NCBI GenBank assembly: GCA_047600805.1
Contig: JASGKG010000001.1
Span: 4,650,001 to 4,714,000 of the forward strand
Source of the DNA: JADKHC01 sp047600805
GTDB taxonomy: Bacteria > Verrucomicrobiota > Verrucomicrobiia > Opitutales > Opitutaceae
Reading direction: 5' to 3'
DNA length: 64,000 nucleotides
Both the position numbers and the translations under genes were made by a program. Under the pieces are notes generated by a model. That model ran no database searches. It worked only from the letters and a program-made list of their open reading frames with translations, and was not told the DNA's origin. Shown here piece after piece: positions 25,516-34,423 of this stretch; position 1 is the stretch's first letter; every line of letters begins with the position of its first letter.

Positions 25516-28026
25516 ATGATTAAGAATATAATCGCGATCGTTATATTGTTCGCGTCGATCTGCAGCGAAGCGCAAGAAGCGAAAAATAGATGGCAAGATG
25601 CCTCGCTGCCAGTCGCAGAACGCGTCGAGCACCTTTTGAGGGCTATGACGCTGGAAGAAAAAATCGCGATGCTGGGCGGCGATACCACTGGGTTCAACGC
25701 TTGTGGTGTTGAGCGGTTGTCAATTCCGATGATAAGTATGGCCGATGGCCCGGTCGGTATACGGGCGGGAATCTCGACTGCATATCCGGCTTCAATTAAC
25801 ACAGCAGCAACATGGGATTTGGATTTGGTATATCGACTTGGTGTGGCGTTGGGGGTTGATGCGCGCGGGAAGGGGAAGGATTGTATTCTCGGTCCTTGCG
25901 TTGGTATTCACCGTTTTCCGCTGGGAGGGCGGAACTTCGAAAGTTTTGGAGAAGATCCTTACCTAGCTGCCCGTCTTGGAACTCTTTATATTAGGGGTGT
26001 GCAAAGTCAAAAGGTCATCGCGACCGTTAAGCATTTTGCATGTAATGATCAGGAGTGGGAGCGGAACAGCTACGACGTCCAGGTCGACGAGCGAACATTA
26101 AGAGAGATACACTTGCCTGCTTTTGAGGCGGCGGTTAAAGAGGGGAAAGTCTGGGCGGTGATGACTGCTTACAATTCGGTAAATGGGCAGCACTGTAGTG
26201 AGAATGGCTACCTGATACGTGATATCCTAAAAGCCGAATGGGGTTTCCAAGGATTGACGATCTCGGACTGGGTCTCCGTGTATAGTGCCGATCAGGCTGC
26301 TAACAATGGCCTAGATTTGGAGATGCCGCATCCACGTTGGTTCAAAGAACGGCTTTTGGAGGCTATCAAAAGCGGAACTGTAGCGGAGGTTACAATCGAT
26401 GATAAGATCCGGAGGCATCTACGGGTTCGATTTGAGGCGGGTCTTTTCGATCGAGCTGTAGCTGAGAATAGCGGCCCTTCCGATACCTTTGGCACTCATC
26501 GTCAACTCGCGCTTGAGATGGCGCAGAAGAGCATAACGCTCCTAAAAAATGATGGGATACTACCTTTGGATAAAGATAGGGTGAAGACCATTGCGGTGCT
26601 CGGTCCGAATGCGAAAGTCGCACGTACTGGTGGCGGGGGCAGTTCTCAAGTGAAACCTCAGGCGAGCGTCAGCCCTTACGACGGCCTTGCTGCAACTCTA
26701 GGACGAAAAATAAAACTAAGCTATGCCCAAGGTTGCGCCCTTGAGCCGCTAAAAACCGTGCCGATTCCGACCGCGTACTTAAAAACGCCAGATGGGAAGA
26801 ATAATGGTTTGTGGGGGGAATACTTCGACAACTCCCACTTCTCGGGTGAACCGGTTTTCAGTCGTCGTGATGAGGAGATTGATTTTTCTTTTAAACAGCT
26901 TAGCCCCGATCCACGCATTACGAATGCAGAAGATTATGCTATTCGCTGGACCGGCAAATTGGTCCCACCTGCCACGCGCGTGTATACGCTAGCATTAGCT
27001 AGTGATGATGGCTCCCGGCTCTATATCGACGGGAAGCTGGTCATAGATCATTGGGGGCAGCATGCGGAAGTGCAGAAAACATGTAGTCTATCGCTAGAAG
27101 GTGGACACTCGTATGAAATACGGATCGATTTTTATCAGATTGGAGGGAACTCGGGGGTGCATTTCAACTGGCAGGATCCTGAGGCGACCCTTGTTGGTCC
27201 CACTATCGACGAAGCCGTGGAGGTAGCAAAGGGGAAGGATTTAGTCCTTTTGTTCGTTGGTAACAGCGAGTATTCCGAAGCGGAGGGCGCGGACGTTGAC
27301 GATCAGAAAATGCCTGCCGGACAAGATGAGTTGGTTCGGTCAGTGATTCAAGCGAACCCAAATACTGTCGTGGTGGTATATGGGGGAGTTCCTATCTCTA
27401 TGAAAAGCTGGCTAGCTGGGGCCAAGGCGGTTGCCGCAGCGTATTACCCAGGCCAAGAAGGAGGTATGGCGATAGCTCAAGTGCTCTTTGGGGAAATCAA
27501 TCCGTCGGGTAAATTGCCTTTTTCTTATATCCAAGAACAGTCGGAATCGCCTGCCTTCCGAGATTACAAAAATCCGAACCTCAAAGTGCGCTATGCTGAG
27601 GGCGTATTTGTTGGATATCGTTATTATGAAAAGCACGATATCCGTCCACTTTTTCCTTTTGGACATGGGCTCTCATACACCAACTATAAATATAGCAATT
27701 TAAGAATTAGAAAGGGCGAAGGAAAATCATGTGTAGTAGTGCTCGACATTACAAACACGGGCCGGCGAGCAGGCGAAGAAATCGTACAACTCTATGTGGC
27801 ACCGGGATATTGTTCTGTTCTCCGTCCGTTGAAGGAGCTTAAAAATTTTGCACGGATTCATTTAGAACCCGGCGAGACTAAGAGCGTGTCTATGGAACTA
27901 GACGCGAGGGCGTTTGAGTATTTCCATCCGGTGACTCGCGAATGGACGCTAGAGGCGGGTAACTATAGAATACTTGTTGGTGCTTCGTCTGATGATATTC
28001 GCCTTAAGGGAAGTATCGACATGTAA
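25516..28026 (+). CDS. GH3 beta-glucosidase with PA14 insertion
   Basis: An 836-residue enzyme. ATG 25516 is preceded by GGAGG at 8 bp, which decides the start. A signal peptide (1-19) points to the periplasm or outside. The GH3 N-terminal barrel (about 30-310) has nucleophile Asp251 in TISDWVSVY and the KHFACNDQE motif (172-180). The GH3 C-terminal sandwich is interrupted by a PA14 domain (about 430-555; GLWGEYFDNSHFSG, SDDGSRLYIDG), and an Fn3-like domain closes the protein. PA14 inserts in GH3 enzymes shape the active-site pocket for oligosaccharides. Release of terminal beta-glucose from backbone fragments is likely. It lies downstream of TonB receptor 2, same strand. Confidence 0.92.
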   Translation: MIKNIIAIVILFASICSEAQEAKNRWQDASLPVAERVEHLLRAMTLEEKIAMLGGDTTGFNACGVERLSIPMISMADGPVGIRAGISTAYPASINTAATWDLDLVYRLGVALGVDARGKGKDCILGPCVGIHRFPLGGRNFESFGEDPYLAARLGTLYIRGVQSQKVIATVKHFACNDQEWERNSYDVQVDERTLREIHLPAFEAAVKEGKVWAVMTAYNSVNGQHCSENGYLIRDILKAEWGFQGLTISDWVSVYSADQAANNGLDLEMPHPRWFKERLLEAIKSGTVAEVTIDDKIRRHLRVRFEAGLFDRAVAENSGPSDTFGTHRQLALEMAQKSITLLKNDGILPLDKDRVKTIAVLGPNAKVARTGGGGSSQVKPQASVSPYDGLAATLGRKIKLSYAQGCALEPLKTVPIPTAYLKTPDGKNNGLWGEYFDNSHFSGEPVFSRRDEEIDFSFKQLSPDPRITNAEDYAIRWTGKLVPPATRVYTLALASDDGSRLYIDGKLVIDHWGQHAEVQKTCSLSLEGGHSYEIRIDFYQIGGNSGVHFNWQDPEATLVGPTIDEAVEVAKGKDLVLLFVGNSEYSEAEGADVDDQKMPAGQDELVRSVIQANPNTVVVVYGGVPISMKSWLAGAKAVAAAYYPGQEGGMAIAQVLFGEINPSGKLPFSYIQEQSESPAFRDYKNPNLKVRYAEGVFVGYRYYEKHDIRPLFPFGHGLSYTNYKYSNLRIRKGEGKSCVVVLDITNTGRRAGEEIVQLYVAPGYCSVLRPLKELKNFARIHLEPGETKSVSMELDARAFEYFHPVTREWTLEAGNYRILVGASSDDIRLKGSIDM

Positions 28027-28041
28027 GATTGTCCGTCCCCC

Positions 28042-29382
28042 TCATCCCGACCTTTCGTTTTGATCGTCGGGATAAGGCAAATGCAGAGAAAAGGTCGAGC
28101 CTTGGCCGCTCGTAAGACTGCTTGCAGTCAGTCGACCTCTCATCTGCTTTGCAGATATAGCGCTGTTATGCAAGGCATAGCGGTATCCGATCGATGCTTC
28201 AGCTTCACGCTCATCGAAACCAAAAACATCCTTCAAAAGTTCCGGCCCCATTCCTGGACCATTATCACTGACCGACACAATAGCTTCTTTTTCTTCCCGT
28301 CTAATCGTAACCGCGATGTTTCTTTCTTTCTGATCGGCCTTAGAAAGGACAGTACGCGCGTTTGAAATCAGTTCCATTAGGATCTCAGTGACAAGATGTC
28401 TAACCCCCGCCACAGGGGGCACCGGCTCGAACTGCCGAAAAAGCACAATATGTTCACGCGCGAGGCCGTCGTAGCATAGTCGCAAAACATCTTCAACGAG
28501 AGCATCGAGTGCTAGCTTTTCCGATCGATATTTTGGAGATCCGTTTTGCTGCTGAAGCGAGATGATTTCAGCCATCCGCTCGATCTTTCGCTCGAGTGAT
28601 TCAGATTCTGAGAGTAGAATTTGATGTTCCTTATCAAGTGCAGTTGCCAGCTTGCCCAAATATTGGACGAGCAGCCGGCCCTTACTGTCTTCCGTGAGGA
28701 ACGCCGGTAGGTTTCCTGAGTTATCCTGAAGCAACTTTATAGCTTTACTCAGACCTGAGATATTAAAAACCCGCAATTTCTCAGTAATCACGAGCGCTGA
28801 CGTATTGACGCTTGATAATAAGTTTCCGGCACTGTGCAAGACACTCGTCGCGACCTCCGCTCTGCCGAGCAAACGAGAGGCATCAATCAAGTCTCGTTGC
28901 GACTTCTCCAGTGCTTCCTCTGCATTTTTCAATTCAGTGATGTCTTTGTTAATACCAAACAGGCCGATGATATTTCCGCTTTCGTCACGTAAAGGCATCT
29001 TCGTCACTAAGGCCCATGTTAACCGGCCGTCCTTCCATGTCTCCTTCTCCAATTTGCCATTAATGGGAACGCCCGTTTCCATCAGCTTCTGTTCATCGGC
29101 AAATGTTGTACGCGCTAACTCATCCGAGAAGAAGTCGTCGTCGGTTCGCCCAATTAGTTGGTCTGTAGAAGCGATTCCGAAACGACGGGTCAATGACGAG
29201 CTTCCGGCGATGAATCGCGACTGTCTGTCCTTAAAGTAAATTACATCAAGGCTGCTGTTCATCAATGTTTGCATTAGTATGCGCTCACCTAGGAGTTTCC
29301 GGTTCTCCTCCTCCAAGTGGCGTAAGCGTGCGCGTAGAGTGCTCAGTTCCGCCGTAAGCTCTTGTATTCTCTCGTGATCCAT
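28042..29382 (-). CDS. PAS-domain sensor histidine kinase, soluble
   Basis: A 446-residue kinase without membrane segments. Residues 1-37 form a coiled coil (LRARLRHLEEENRKL), 38-150 a PAS domain with PAC motif (NIIGLFGINKDITELK), and about 160-270 a dimerisation domain with phospho-accepting His183 in VLHSAGNLLSSVN. The HATPase domain (about 290-440) shows an N-box (MELISNARTVL) and G-box (VSDNGPGMG). It follows, after 49 bp, a small protein with a separate H-box-like motif, and the operon is preceded by the same element as the TonB receptors. No cognate response regulator is in the window. It is convergent with the GH3 gene, gap 15 bp. Confidence 0.88.
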   Translation of the reverse strand: MDHERIQELTAELSTLRARLRHLEEENRKLLGERILMQTLMNSSLDVIYFKDRQSRFIAGSSSLTRRFGIASTDQLIGRTDDDFFSDELARTTFADEQKLMETGVPINGKLEKETWKDGRLTWALVTKMPLRDESGNIIGLFGINKDITELKNAEEALEKSQRDLIDASRLLGRAEVATSVLHSAGNLLSSVNTSALVITEKLRVFNISGLSKAIKLLQDNSGNLPAFLTEDSKGRLLVQYLGKLATALDKEHQILLSESESLERKIERMAEIISLQQQNGSPKYRSEKLALDALVEDVLRLCYDGLAREHIVLFRQFEPVPPVAGVRHLVTEILMELISNARTVLSKADQKERNIAVTIRREEKEAIVSVSDNGPGMGPELLKDVFGFDEREAEASIGYRYALHNSAISAKQMRGRLTASSLTSGQGSTFSLHLPYPDDQNERSG

Positions 29383-29431
29383 ACCTTCTGCCCTATCCTT
29401 TGATCATCAGATCGCAGCCTTCACTTTTTCG

Positions 29432-29761
29432 TCATTCTAGCATAGCGTTTGGCGCGCGTAGGTGCTTTTTAAGTTGTGGTACTACTGGTGGTTCACATGA
29501 ACCGAAACCAGCTAACATGTTGTTCAGGTCATGTGCTAACTCGATCGCGTACATTTCGTCATTTGTGCGCTCTCCTGGGGTACCGAGTCGATATTGGACC
29601 TCTGCTAGTTTGTTCCGTAAAGCTTGGGCTTTCGGTGAAATCGCACACAATCGGTCCAGCGTGACGGAAATCTCCCCTTCGATTCGCAGATATTCATAAT
29701 TGACGGGAACGTTTTGAGTGGGAGCTGATTTGGTCTCGTCTGATTTGACCGGTTTTTTCAT
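29432..29761 (-). CDS. small protein with histidine-kinase H-box-like motif
   Basis: A 109-residue protein; ATG 29761 is chosen, an upstream start at 29800 being possible. The N-terminal 20 residues are polar. Residues 25-88 are helical and contain MYAIELAHDLNNMLAGF, which closely resembles the H-box (AHDFNNLL) of hybrid sensor kinases, with His77 at the phosphorylated position. No ATPase domain follows: the chain ends in a Pro/Lys-rich tail. It is the first gene of the kinase operon and has the shared element 120 bp upstream. It could be a phosphotransfer or decoy partner of the kinase, or only a chance likeness. Confidence 0.6.
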   Translation of the reverse strand: MKKPVKSDETKSAPTQNVPVNYEYLRIEGEISVTLDRLCAISPKAQALRNKLAEVQYRLGTPGERTNDEMYAIELAHDLNNMLAGFGSCEPPVVPQLKKHLRAPNAMLE

Positions 29762-29880
29762 TTGGAAGTGGCTGACGTGCATGGGCATGTCGAACCACAC
29801 CTATGCTACCCACACCATGCCGCATGCACGTCAGGGAAAGGATGTGTATCGAGCTGCAAATAATCTATCTTCGCGTAAAG

Positions 29881-29902
29881 ATATGTCAATGCTATACAGT
29901 GA
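29881..29902 (-). promoter_or_regulatory. shared regulatory element of the sensor operon (minus strand)
   Basis: The minus strand reads TATAGCATTGACATAT at its core, a 16-nt match to the consensus of the TonB-receptor elements. It is 120 bp upstream of the small H-box protein and divergent from the copy at 30080. Confidence 0.6.
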
Positions 29903-30079
29903 ATTCCTTTTACGCACATTTTCGCCATCCATGAATCCTCAGTGAAGTGGCGCAACGCAGGGCGGAGTCGGCGTAGAAACGGGCTTGTCCCGTAGGGAAA
30001 CGCGATGGACAAGGATGGGGCTCTTTCAATCGATTGGCACCCAAGGTGCGCGCAAGGCACGCGGTTTGGGCCTGAAGTT

Positions 30080-30101
30080 TTAAACTAGAGCATTGACATA
30101 T
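30080..30101 (+). promoter_or_regulatory. shared regulatory element upstream of the lyase gene
   Basis: TTAAACTAGAGCATTGACAT plus AT: the same 22-nt element as at 10593 and 22418. It ends 73 bp before the GTG at 30174. The remaining sequence between 29903 and 30173 shows no gene. Confidence 0.65.
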
Positions 30102-30163
30102 AACTTATCTTTCCCGCTAAGATACCCGTCAATATATTTTGATCAGCCCCTTTTGCCGAGTAC

Positions 30164-30179
30164 CCTCACTTAAGTGAGG
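30164..30179. repeat. perfect 16-bp palindrome CCTCACTTAAGTGAGG
   Basis: The palindrome overlaps the GTG candidate start of the lyase gene (30174). It could be an operator in the leader or a hairpin masking translation initiation, especially if the gene starts at ATG 30249. Confidence 0.5.
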
Positions 30180-32318
30180 TTAATATCTATATTCTCTATC
30201 AAAGTGACTTTCGCCATTGCTTCGTGTGTACGTTCTATCGCGGCTGCTATGTTTTGTGGCTTAGGTAAGCGTTGTTTTATTACAATATTTATGATGGTGG
30301 CAGCCTCCTGCTCAGTGCGGGCTGACAATGTTTTTGCCCATCCGGGGGTTATTCAAACCGCAGCTGATCTCGATTTTATTAAGTCGAAAATTGCTACAGG
30401 TGAACAGCCTTGGACGGGTGCTTTGCAGCGGATGAAGGGGCCGCATTTGATCCACCCCAAAAAGCCGATTGTTAATATACTCGAAACCCTTCCGAAGCCG
30501 TTTACGCACGTTGTTCGCGGTTCATATGGAAGGTCTCCGGTCGGTGCGGACGAGCTGTTTCTGAATTCAGAGGTCGCTGCCGAAGCCGCGCTTGTGTGGT
30601 ATTTGACTGGGGAAGTCGCCTATCGAGAAAAAGCTATCGAGTTGATTAATGCGTGGTCGTATCGAATCTGGGATTTTGCGGATAATGACGCAAAGTTACT
30701 GGGGGCCTGGACAGCGGTTAATTGGTGTTATGCGGCTGAGATTTTGCGCTACTCCAAATCGGGATGGAAAGAAAATGATGTACGGCAATTTGAGCGCATG
30801 TTGCGAATGGTTTATCATCCGTTGCTGGACGGATTTTATCCAGAGGCTAATGGAAATTGGGATGCGGCGATTATCGCGGCAGAGCTTAGCATGGGCGTCT
30901 TCCTGGATGACCACGCGATTTTCGATCGTGCGGTGAACCATTATTTGCGTGGTCCAGGCAACGGCGGGATTACAAAATATATATATCCGTCAGGCCAATG
31001 TCAGGAAACTACGCGCGATGCGGGGCACGTGCAGCTGGGATTGGGGTATTTTGTGATAGCTGCGCAGATCGCGTGGTGCCAAGGCGTAGATCTATTTGGA
31101 GCAGCGGACGATCGGTTGGCAGTGGGATTGGAATACACTGCACGTTATAATTCGGGTGGCTCCGTTTCGATCAAAGGCATTCCATCTGAGCCCGGAGAGC
31201 TTAAAGACATATATCGCGCAGCGTTCGTGCATTACCGTGCAAAGGGACTGGACACACCGTATATCAAACAGGCGGTCGCGAGCGAAGAAGGTCGAGCCGG
31301 CTTCACTCTTTTAGTCGCGGAATGTGCACCTACACGGTGGCCGCAGCTGCGTTCAAAGCCGGTTCTCCGGCATGTGTTTGCTGCAGGAGCGGGGGCTCAG
31401 GAGCACCCAACGGGCGAGATTCAAGGAGATGTGATTAATCTTTCGCCGACTCAATCGGTTCAGGATGCTATTGATAAGCTCGTGGGGCGCGGAGGAACGG
31501 TGGTCTTGGCGAGGGGGATATACCGTTTGCCAAGTCCGTTGAAATTTCCGAGTGGCGTGACTTTGGCTGGGCAAGGCAAGGATACGATCCTTTTTCTAGA
31601 TCCAAAGTTCACAGAGAGAGGCGCCGGTGCGGCGATTGTGAACGCTGTCGACGATCTTCATGATGTGGAAATTCGCGATTTGGTAATCGAGGGTGCGACA
31701 ATTACGGAGCGGTCAATTGCAAATGACCCCAACCATGATCGTTGGTTGCGGTCACATCCAATGGTGCCGAGCCGGGGTGGCATTGTCTTTTTGGCTCAGT
31801 TCGAGAATCAGATGCATAATATCCGGTTGGAGCATCTGACTGTTCGTAATTGTACGTTGGACGGCGTCGCTATTGCCGGTGCTGCCGATGTTGTCGTTAG
31901 TAAATGCGATTTTTACGATTGCGGCGGAAGCGTCGCCCCGGGCCGCGGGCTTTCGCATAATTTACGGCTGAGTCACGTATCAAAAGTAGAGGTGACTGGA
32001 GGCCAATTTGGCACATCACCTCGTGGTTGCGGCATCGGTGTCTTTAACTCCAGGGATATCCATATCTTTGGAAACGAAATTGCGCGCAACACAAGCCACG
32101 GGATATATGTAGCGAACTGCTCGGGTGCCGTTATCGCGGAGAATCTACTTGAGGGTAATGATGGTTGTGGCGTAATGCTGAACTGCTCTGTTGAGCAGTC
32201 AACCGAAACACGTCTCAGCGGCAACCTCTTGCGAAACAACGGGCAATACGGCATTGGTCCTTTGGATGCACCAGGTTCCTATGCCGATAATATATTTATC
32301 GACAACAAGCAGAACTAA
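30174..32318 (+). CDS. secreted alginate-lyase-family / parallel beta-helix fusion, probable glucuronate-polymer lyase
   Basis: A 714-residue exported protein. GTG 30174 is supported by its distance to the upstream element; ATG 30249 would give a cleaner signal peptide (ending SVRA). Residues about 50-400 match the Alginate_lyase (PF05426) alpha/alpha-barrel type, with NGNWDAAIIAAELSMGVFLD and GQCQETTRDAGHVQLGLGYF as the telling motifs, as in PL5/PL38-like lyases acting on uronate polymers. Residues about 420-714 form a right-handed parallel beta-helix (repeated GIVFL, GVAIAG, GIGVFNS, GIYVANC, GVMLNC turns). Beta-elimination at uronate residues would yield unsaturated ends, the substrate of the convergent GH88 gene. 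Which module is catalytic is open. Confidence 0.82.
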   Translation: MRLISIFSIKVTFAIASCVRSIAAAMFCGLGKRCFITIFMMVAASCSVRADNVFAHPGVIQTAADLDFIKSKIATGEQPWTGALQRMKGPHLIHPKKPIVNILETLPKPFTHVVRGSYGRSPVGADELFLNSEVAAEAALVWYLTGEVAYREKAIELINAWSYRIWDFADNDAKLLGAWTAVNWCYAAEILRYSKSGWKENDVRQFERMLRMVYHPLLDGFYPEANGNWDAAIIAAELSMGVFLDDHAIFDRAVNHYLRGPGNGGITKYIYPSGQCQETTRDAGHVQLGLGYFVIAAQIAWCQGVDLFGAADDRLAVGLEYTARYNSGGSVSIKGIPSEPGELKDIYRAAFVHYRAKGLDTPYIKQAVASEEGRAGFTLLVAECAPTRWPQLRSKPVLRHVFAAGAGAQEHPTGEIQGDVINLSPTQSVQDAIDKLVGRGGTVVLARGIYRLPSPLKFPSGVTLAGQGKDTILFLDPKFTERGAGAAIVNAVDDLHDVEIRDLVIEGATITERSIANDPNHDRWLRSHPMVPSRGGIVFLAQFENQMHNIRLEHLTVRNCTLDGVAIAGAADVVVSKCDFYDCGGSVAPGRGLSHNLRLSHVSKVEVTGGQFGTSPRGCGIGVFNSRDIHIFGNEIARNTSHGIYVANCSGAVIAENLLEGNDGCGVMLNCSVEQSTETRLSGNLLRNNGQYGIGPLDAPGSYADNIFIDNKQN

Positions 32319-32359
32319 AGGCGTAGAACTGAAGGCCTGGTAAACGGCCGTATATCTGG

Positions 32360-32386
32360 AAAGCCTCGTTAATGGCGCGAGGCTTT
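32360..32386. terminator. bidirectional terminator between lyase and GH88 genes
   Basis: AAAGCCTCG (32360-32368) pairs with CGAGGCTTT (32378-32386) around a 9-nt loop, with A/T ends serving both directions. It lies between convergent genes. Confidence 0.7.
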
Positions 32387-32416
32387 GGGTTTATCAAATC
32401 TGCAGGTTTGCGCAGG

Positions 32417-33541
32417 CTACAAAACGAAATTGGGCTTTGCTTTTGCCCTGAGGAGGGCCTCCAAAAAATAGTAGTCGCCGTAGTTTATAGGAACGTCGAT
32501 TTCACTGTTTTGCGGACGGTGCCCAGTTGCATGTTGGAGGAGGAAACCTCCGTTGGTACCGGTCTTTGCGAAATAGGCCGGTGAGACAAGTGCGTTGAGC
32601 TGGGATTTTGCAAAAGCGAGGTACGCTTTTTGGTTACGTGTGTTGGTATAGTCGCTGAGCTCCAGTAGCGCGGAGCAAATGATCGCGGCTGCAGATGAAT
32701 CGCGTGGTTCATTCGGGATAGCGGGCGCGTCGAAATCCCAGTATGGAACTTTATCAGCGGGCAAACGTGGGTGGTTGATGAGGAACGCGGCCACTTTTTC
32801 CGCTTGGGTGAGGTAGCGAGTATCGCGTGTCTCCCGGTACATGAGGGTGTATCCGTAGAGTGCCCACGCTTGACCTCGAGCCCAAGCCGACGAGTCTTCG
32901 AAGCCCTGATGGGTTTTGCGGCGGACCACATGACCGTCGGTTGGATCGTAGTCTACTACGTGGAAACAGCTACCGTCAGGGCGAAAGTGTTCACTTAGGG
33001 TGCGATCGGCGTGGTTCACAGCTATGTGCCGAAAGTAGGAATTTCCACTTTCTCTAGAAGCCCATAGCAGGAGTTCCAGGTTCATCATATTATCGATGAT
33101 GACTGGATATGGTCCTTGTTCATCCCAGGATCGGATTAGTCCTACCGTTGGCATAACGCGTGTGCTAAGTGCAGCGGCTCCGTTGAGGAGGACTTTGCTG
33201 TAACCGGCGGCATCTCCGGTGAGGCGCAGACCGTTTCCGTAGCTGCAATAGAGCATGAAACCAATGTCGTGGGTGCGCCGGTTGAACTGTTCCGGCGCGA
33301 GCAGTTCTGTAAAATGCTCTGCGGAATCGCGCCATTTCTTCTGGCCTGTGGCCTCGAAGAGAAACCAAAGAGAACCTGGGAAAAATCCGCTTGTCCAGTC
33401 ATGAGAAGGGACCATGACGACTTCACCGGACGCCCAGGAGCGGGGGATCCCGGGCTTGTTGACGATCTGAGTCAGTAGATAGTCGTATTGTTTGGCTGCG
33501 GCGTTTAGGTATTCTTGTAACGATTGACTAGTTAGTTGCAT
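32417..33541 (-). CDS. GH88 unsaturated glucuronyl hydrolase
   Basis: A 374-residue alpha6/alpha6-barrel enzyme without signal peptide, so cytoplasmic. The family motifs are present: HDIGFMLYCSYGNG with Asp92 and DNMMNLELLLWAS with catalytic Asp150 (equivalents of Asp88 and Asp149 of Bacillus UGL), ARGQAWALYGY, and YWDFDAP. GH88 enzymes hydrate the 4,5-double bond of unsaturated glucuronate (or galacturonate) ends made by lyases, releasing the keto acid. Position next to the secreted lyase fits a lyase-then-import-then-GH88 route. It is convergent with the lyase gene and may be the last gene of the minus-strand MFS group, about 300 bp downstream of it across an apparently gene-free gap; whether they are cotranscribed is not shown. 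Confidence 0.92.
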   Translation of the reverse strand: MQLTSQSLQEYLNAAAKQYDYLLTQIVNKPGIPRSWASGEVVMVPSHDWTSGFFPGSLWFLFEATGQKKWRDSAEHFTELLAPEQFNRRTHDIGFMLYCSYGNGLRLTGDAAGYSKVLLNGAAALSTRVMPTVGLIRSWDEQGPYPVIIDNMMNLELLLWASRESGNSYFRHIAVNHADRTLSEHFRPDGSCFHVVDYDPTDGHVVRRKTHQGFEDSSAWARGQAWALYGYTLMYRETRDTRYLTQAEKVAAFLINHPRLPADKVPYWDFDAPAIPNEPRDSSAAAIICSALLELSDYTNTRNQKAYLAFAKSQLNALVSPAYFAKTGTNGGFLLQHATGHRPQNSEIDVPINYGDYYFLEALLRAKAKPNFVL

Positions 33542-33844
33542 TTAAAGCGGTCAGTACTATGAAGGGTCGTTAGGTTAGTTTCGCTCTTACGATAAGCTGG
33601 CTTGTAAAAATAGGTTCTGCTGTCCTCCGAAAGAGAGTAGCCGCCTTCCAGAGATGAGGTGTGCTGTTTCAAACTGGGCCGATTTTCTATTTCGTCGCGT
33701 GACATGCATTTGCCAGGGCACTGGGGAGAAAGAGTCCTCCCCAGCTTTAGCCTATATGCAAGCCGGCCGCTCGTGCTGCCAAATTTATTGATAGCGGATA
33801 GTTAAGGGAACGATAAACTCGGTTGGACGTTTTGTTTGGAAGGG
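33542..33844 (-). other. gap between GH88 and membrane-protein gene
   Basis: About 300 bp with no convincing coding frame, repeat or terminator. Confidence 0.4.
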
Positions 33845-34423
33845 TTATTTTTGTTCTAACGGTGTTGTTTCGGCCGAGGTGGCGATAAGGGGCACTTCGA
33901 TCGGTTTGTTTGCCCAATATAAAAGCATCGCGCTGATGACAGAGCCCACTAAGCCGACCACCAACAAAACTGCGGGTGCGAGCCAGGTGCTGAAGGAGAA
34001 CGGAAAGATTACGATCGTTGGACAATCAGCGTCGTAGCACACAATGTTGATTGTCGGGAGTCCGTCGGCGTCTGTTAATGGATACATCGGCTTCAACTGG
34101 CTGCCGACGTTAGCGCGTACGCTGATCGTTTGTCCGTCAGCTGCCTGGAAACGAAATTCATTCCAAAAAACATAACTGCGATCACGCGGTTCGAGTTGCG
34201 TGCGGATCTGTGCGTCGTCGATCAAAACGATGGGTGGGAAGCCGACCTTTTCCTTAACCACGCGCACGGCCTCGGCTTTGGCTCGTAGACCAAAAAGTGT
34301 GAGGCGGAGCGGAGTCCAGATCTGGAAAACCCCGAAGCTAAAAATGCTCAGGGTCACTAATAACAGTACACGTTTATGCGTAACGTATCTGGGGGTGTAA
34401 GTGACATTAGCAGGTGTATTCAC
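33845..34423 (-). CDS. small bitopic-pair membrane protein coupled to the large MFS protein (DUF3592-like topology)
   Basis: A 192-residue protein. The GTG at 34423 overlaps the MFS stop codon in a GTGA arrangement, indicating translational coupling; an ATG at 34450 would overlap by 31 bp. One membrane helix lies at about 19-38 (RVLLLVTLSIFSFGVFQIW), then an extracytoplasmic beta-rich domain (about 55-140; FWNEFRFQAADGQTISVRAN), then a second helix at about 145-172 (WLAPAVLLVVGLVGSVISAM). The layout resembles DUF3592 proteins, but similarity is not certain. Its tight link to the unusual MFS protein suggests a joint complex. Confidence 0.65.
   Translation of the reverse strand: MNTPANVTYTPRYVTHKRVLLLVTLSIFSFGVFQIWTPLRLTLFGLRAKAEAVRVVKEKVGFPPIVLIDDAQIRTQLEPRDRSYVFWNEFRFQAADGQTISVRANVGSQLKPMYPLTDADGLPTINIVCYDADCPTIVIFPFSFSTWLAPAVLLVVGLVGSVISAMLLYWANKPIEVPLIATSAETTPLEQK

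Noticed and set aside
29806..30060. 84-codon minus-strand frame in the divergent region
   Set aside because: Would span the shared element and has no recognisable protein pattern.
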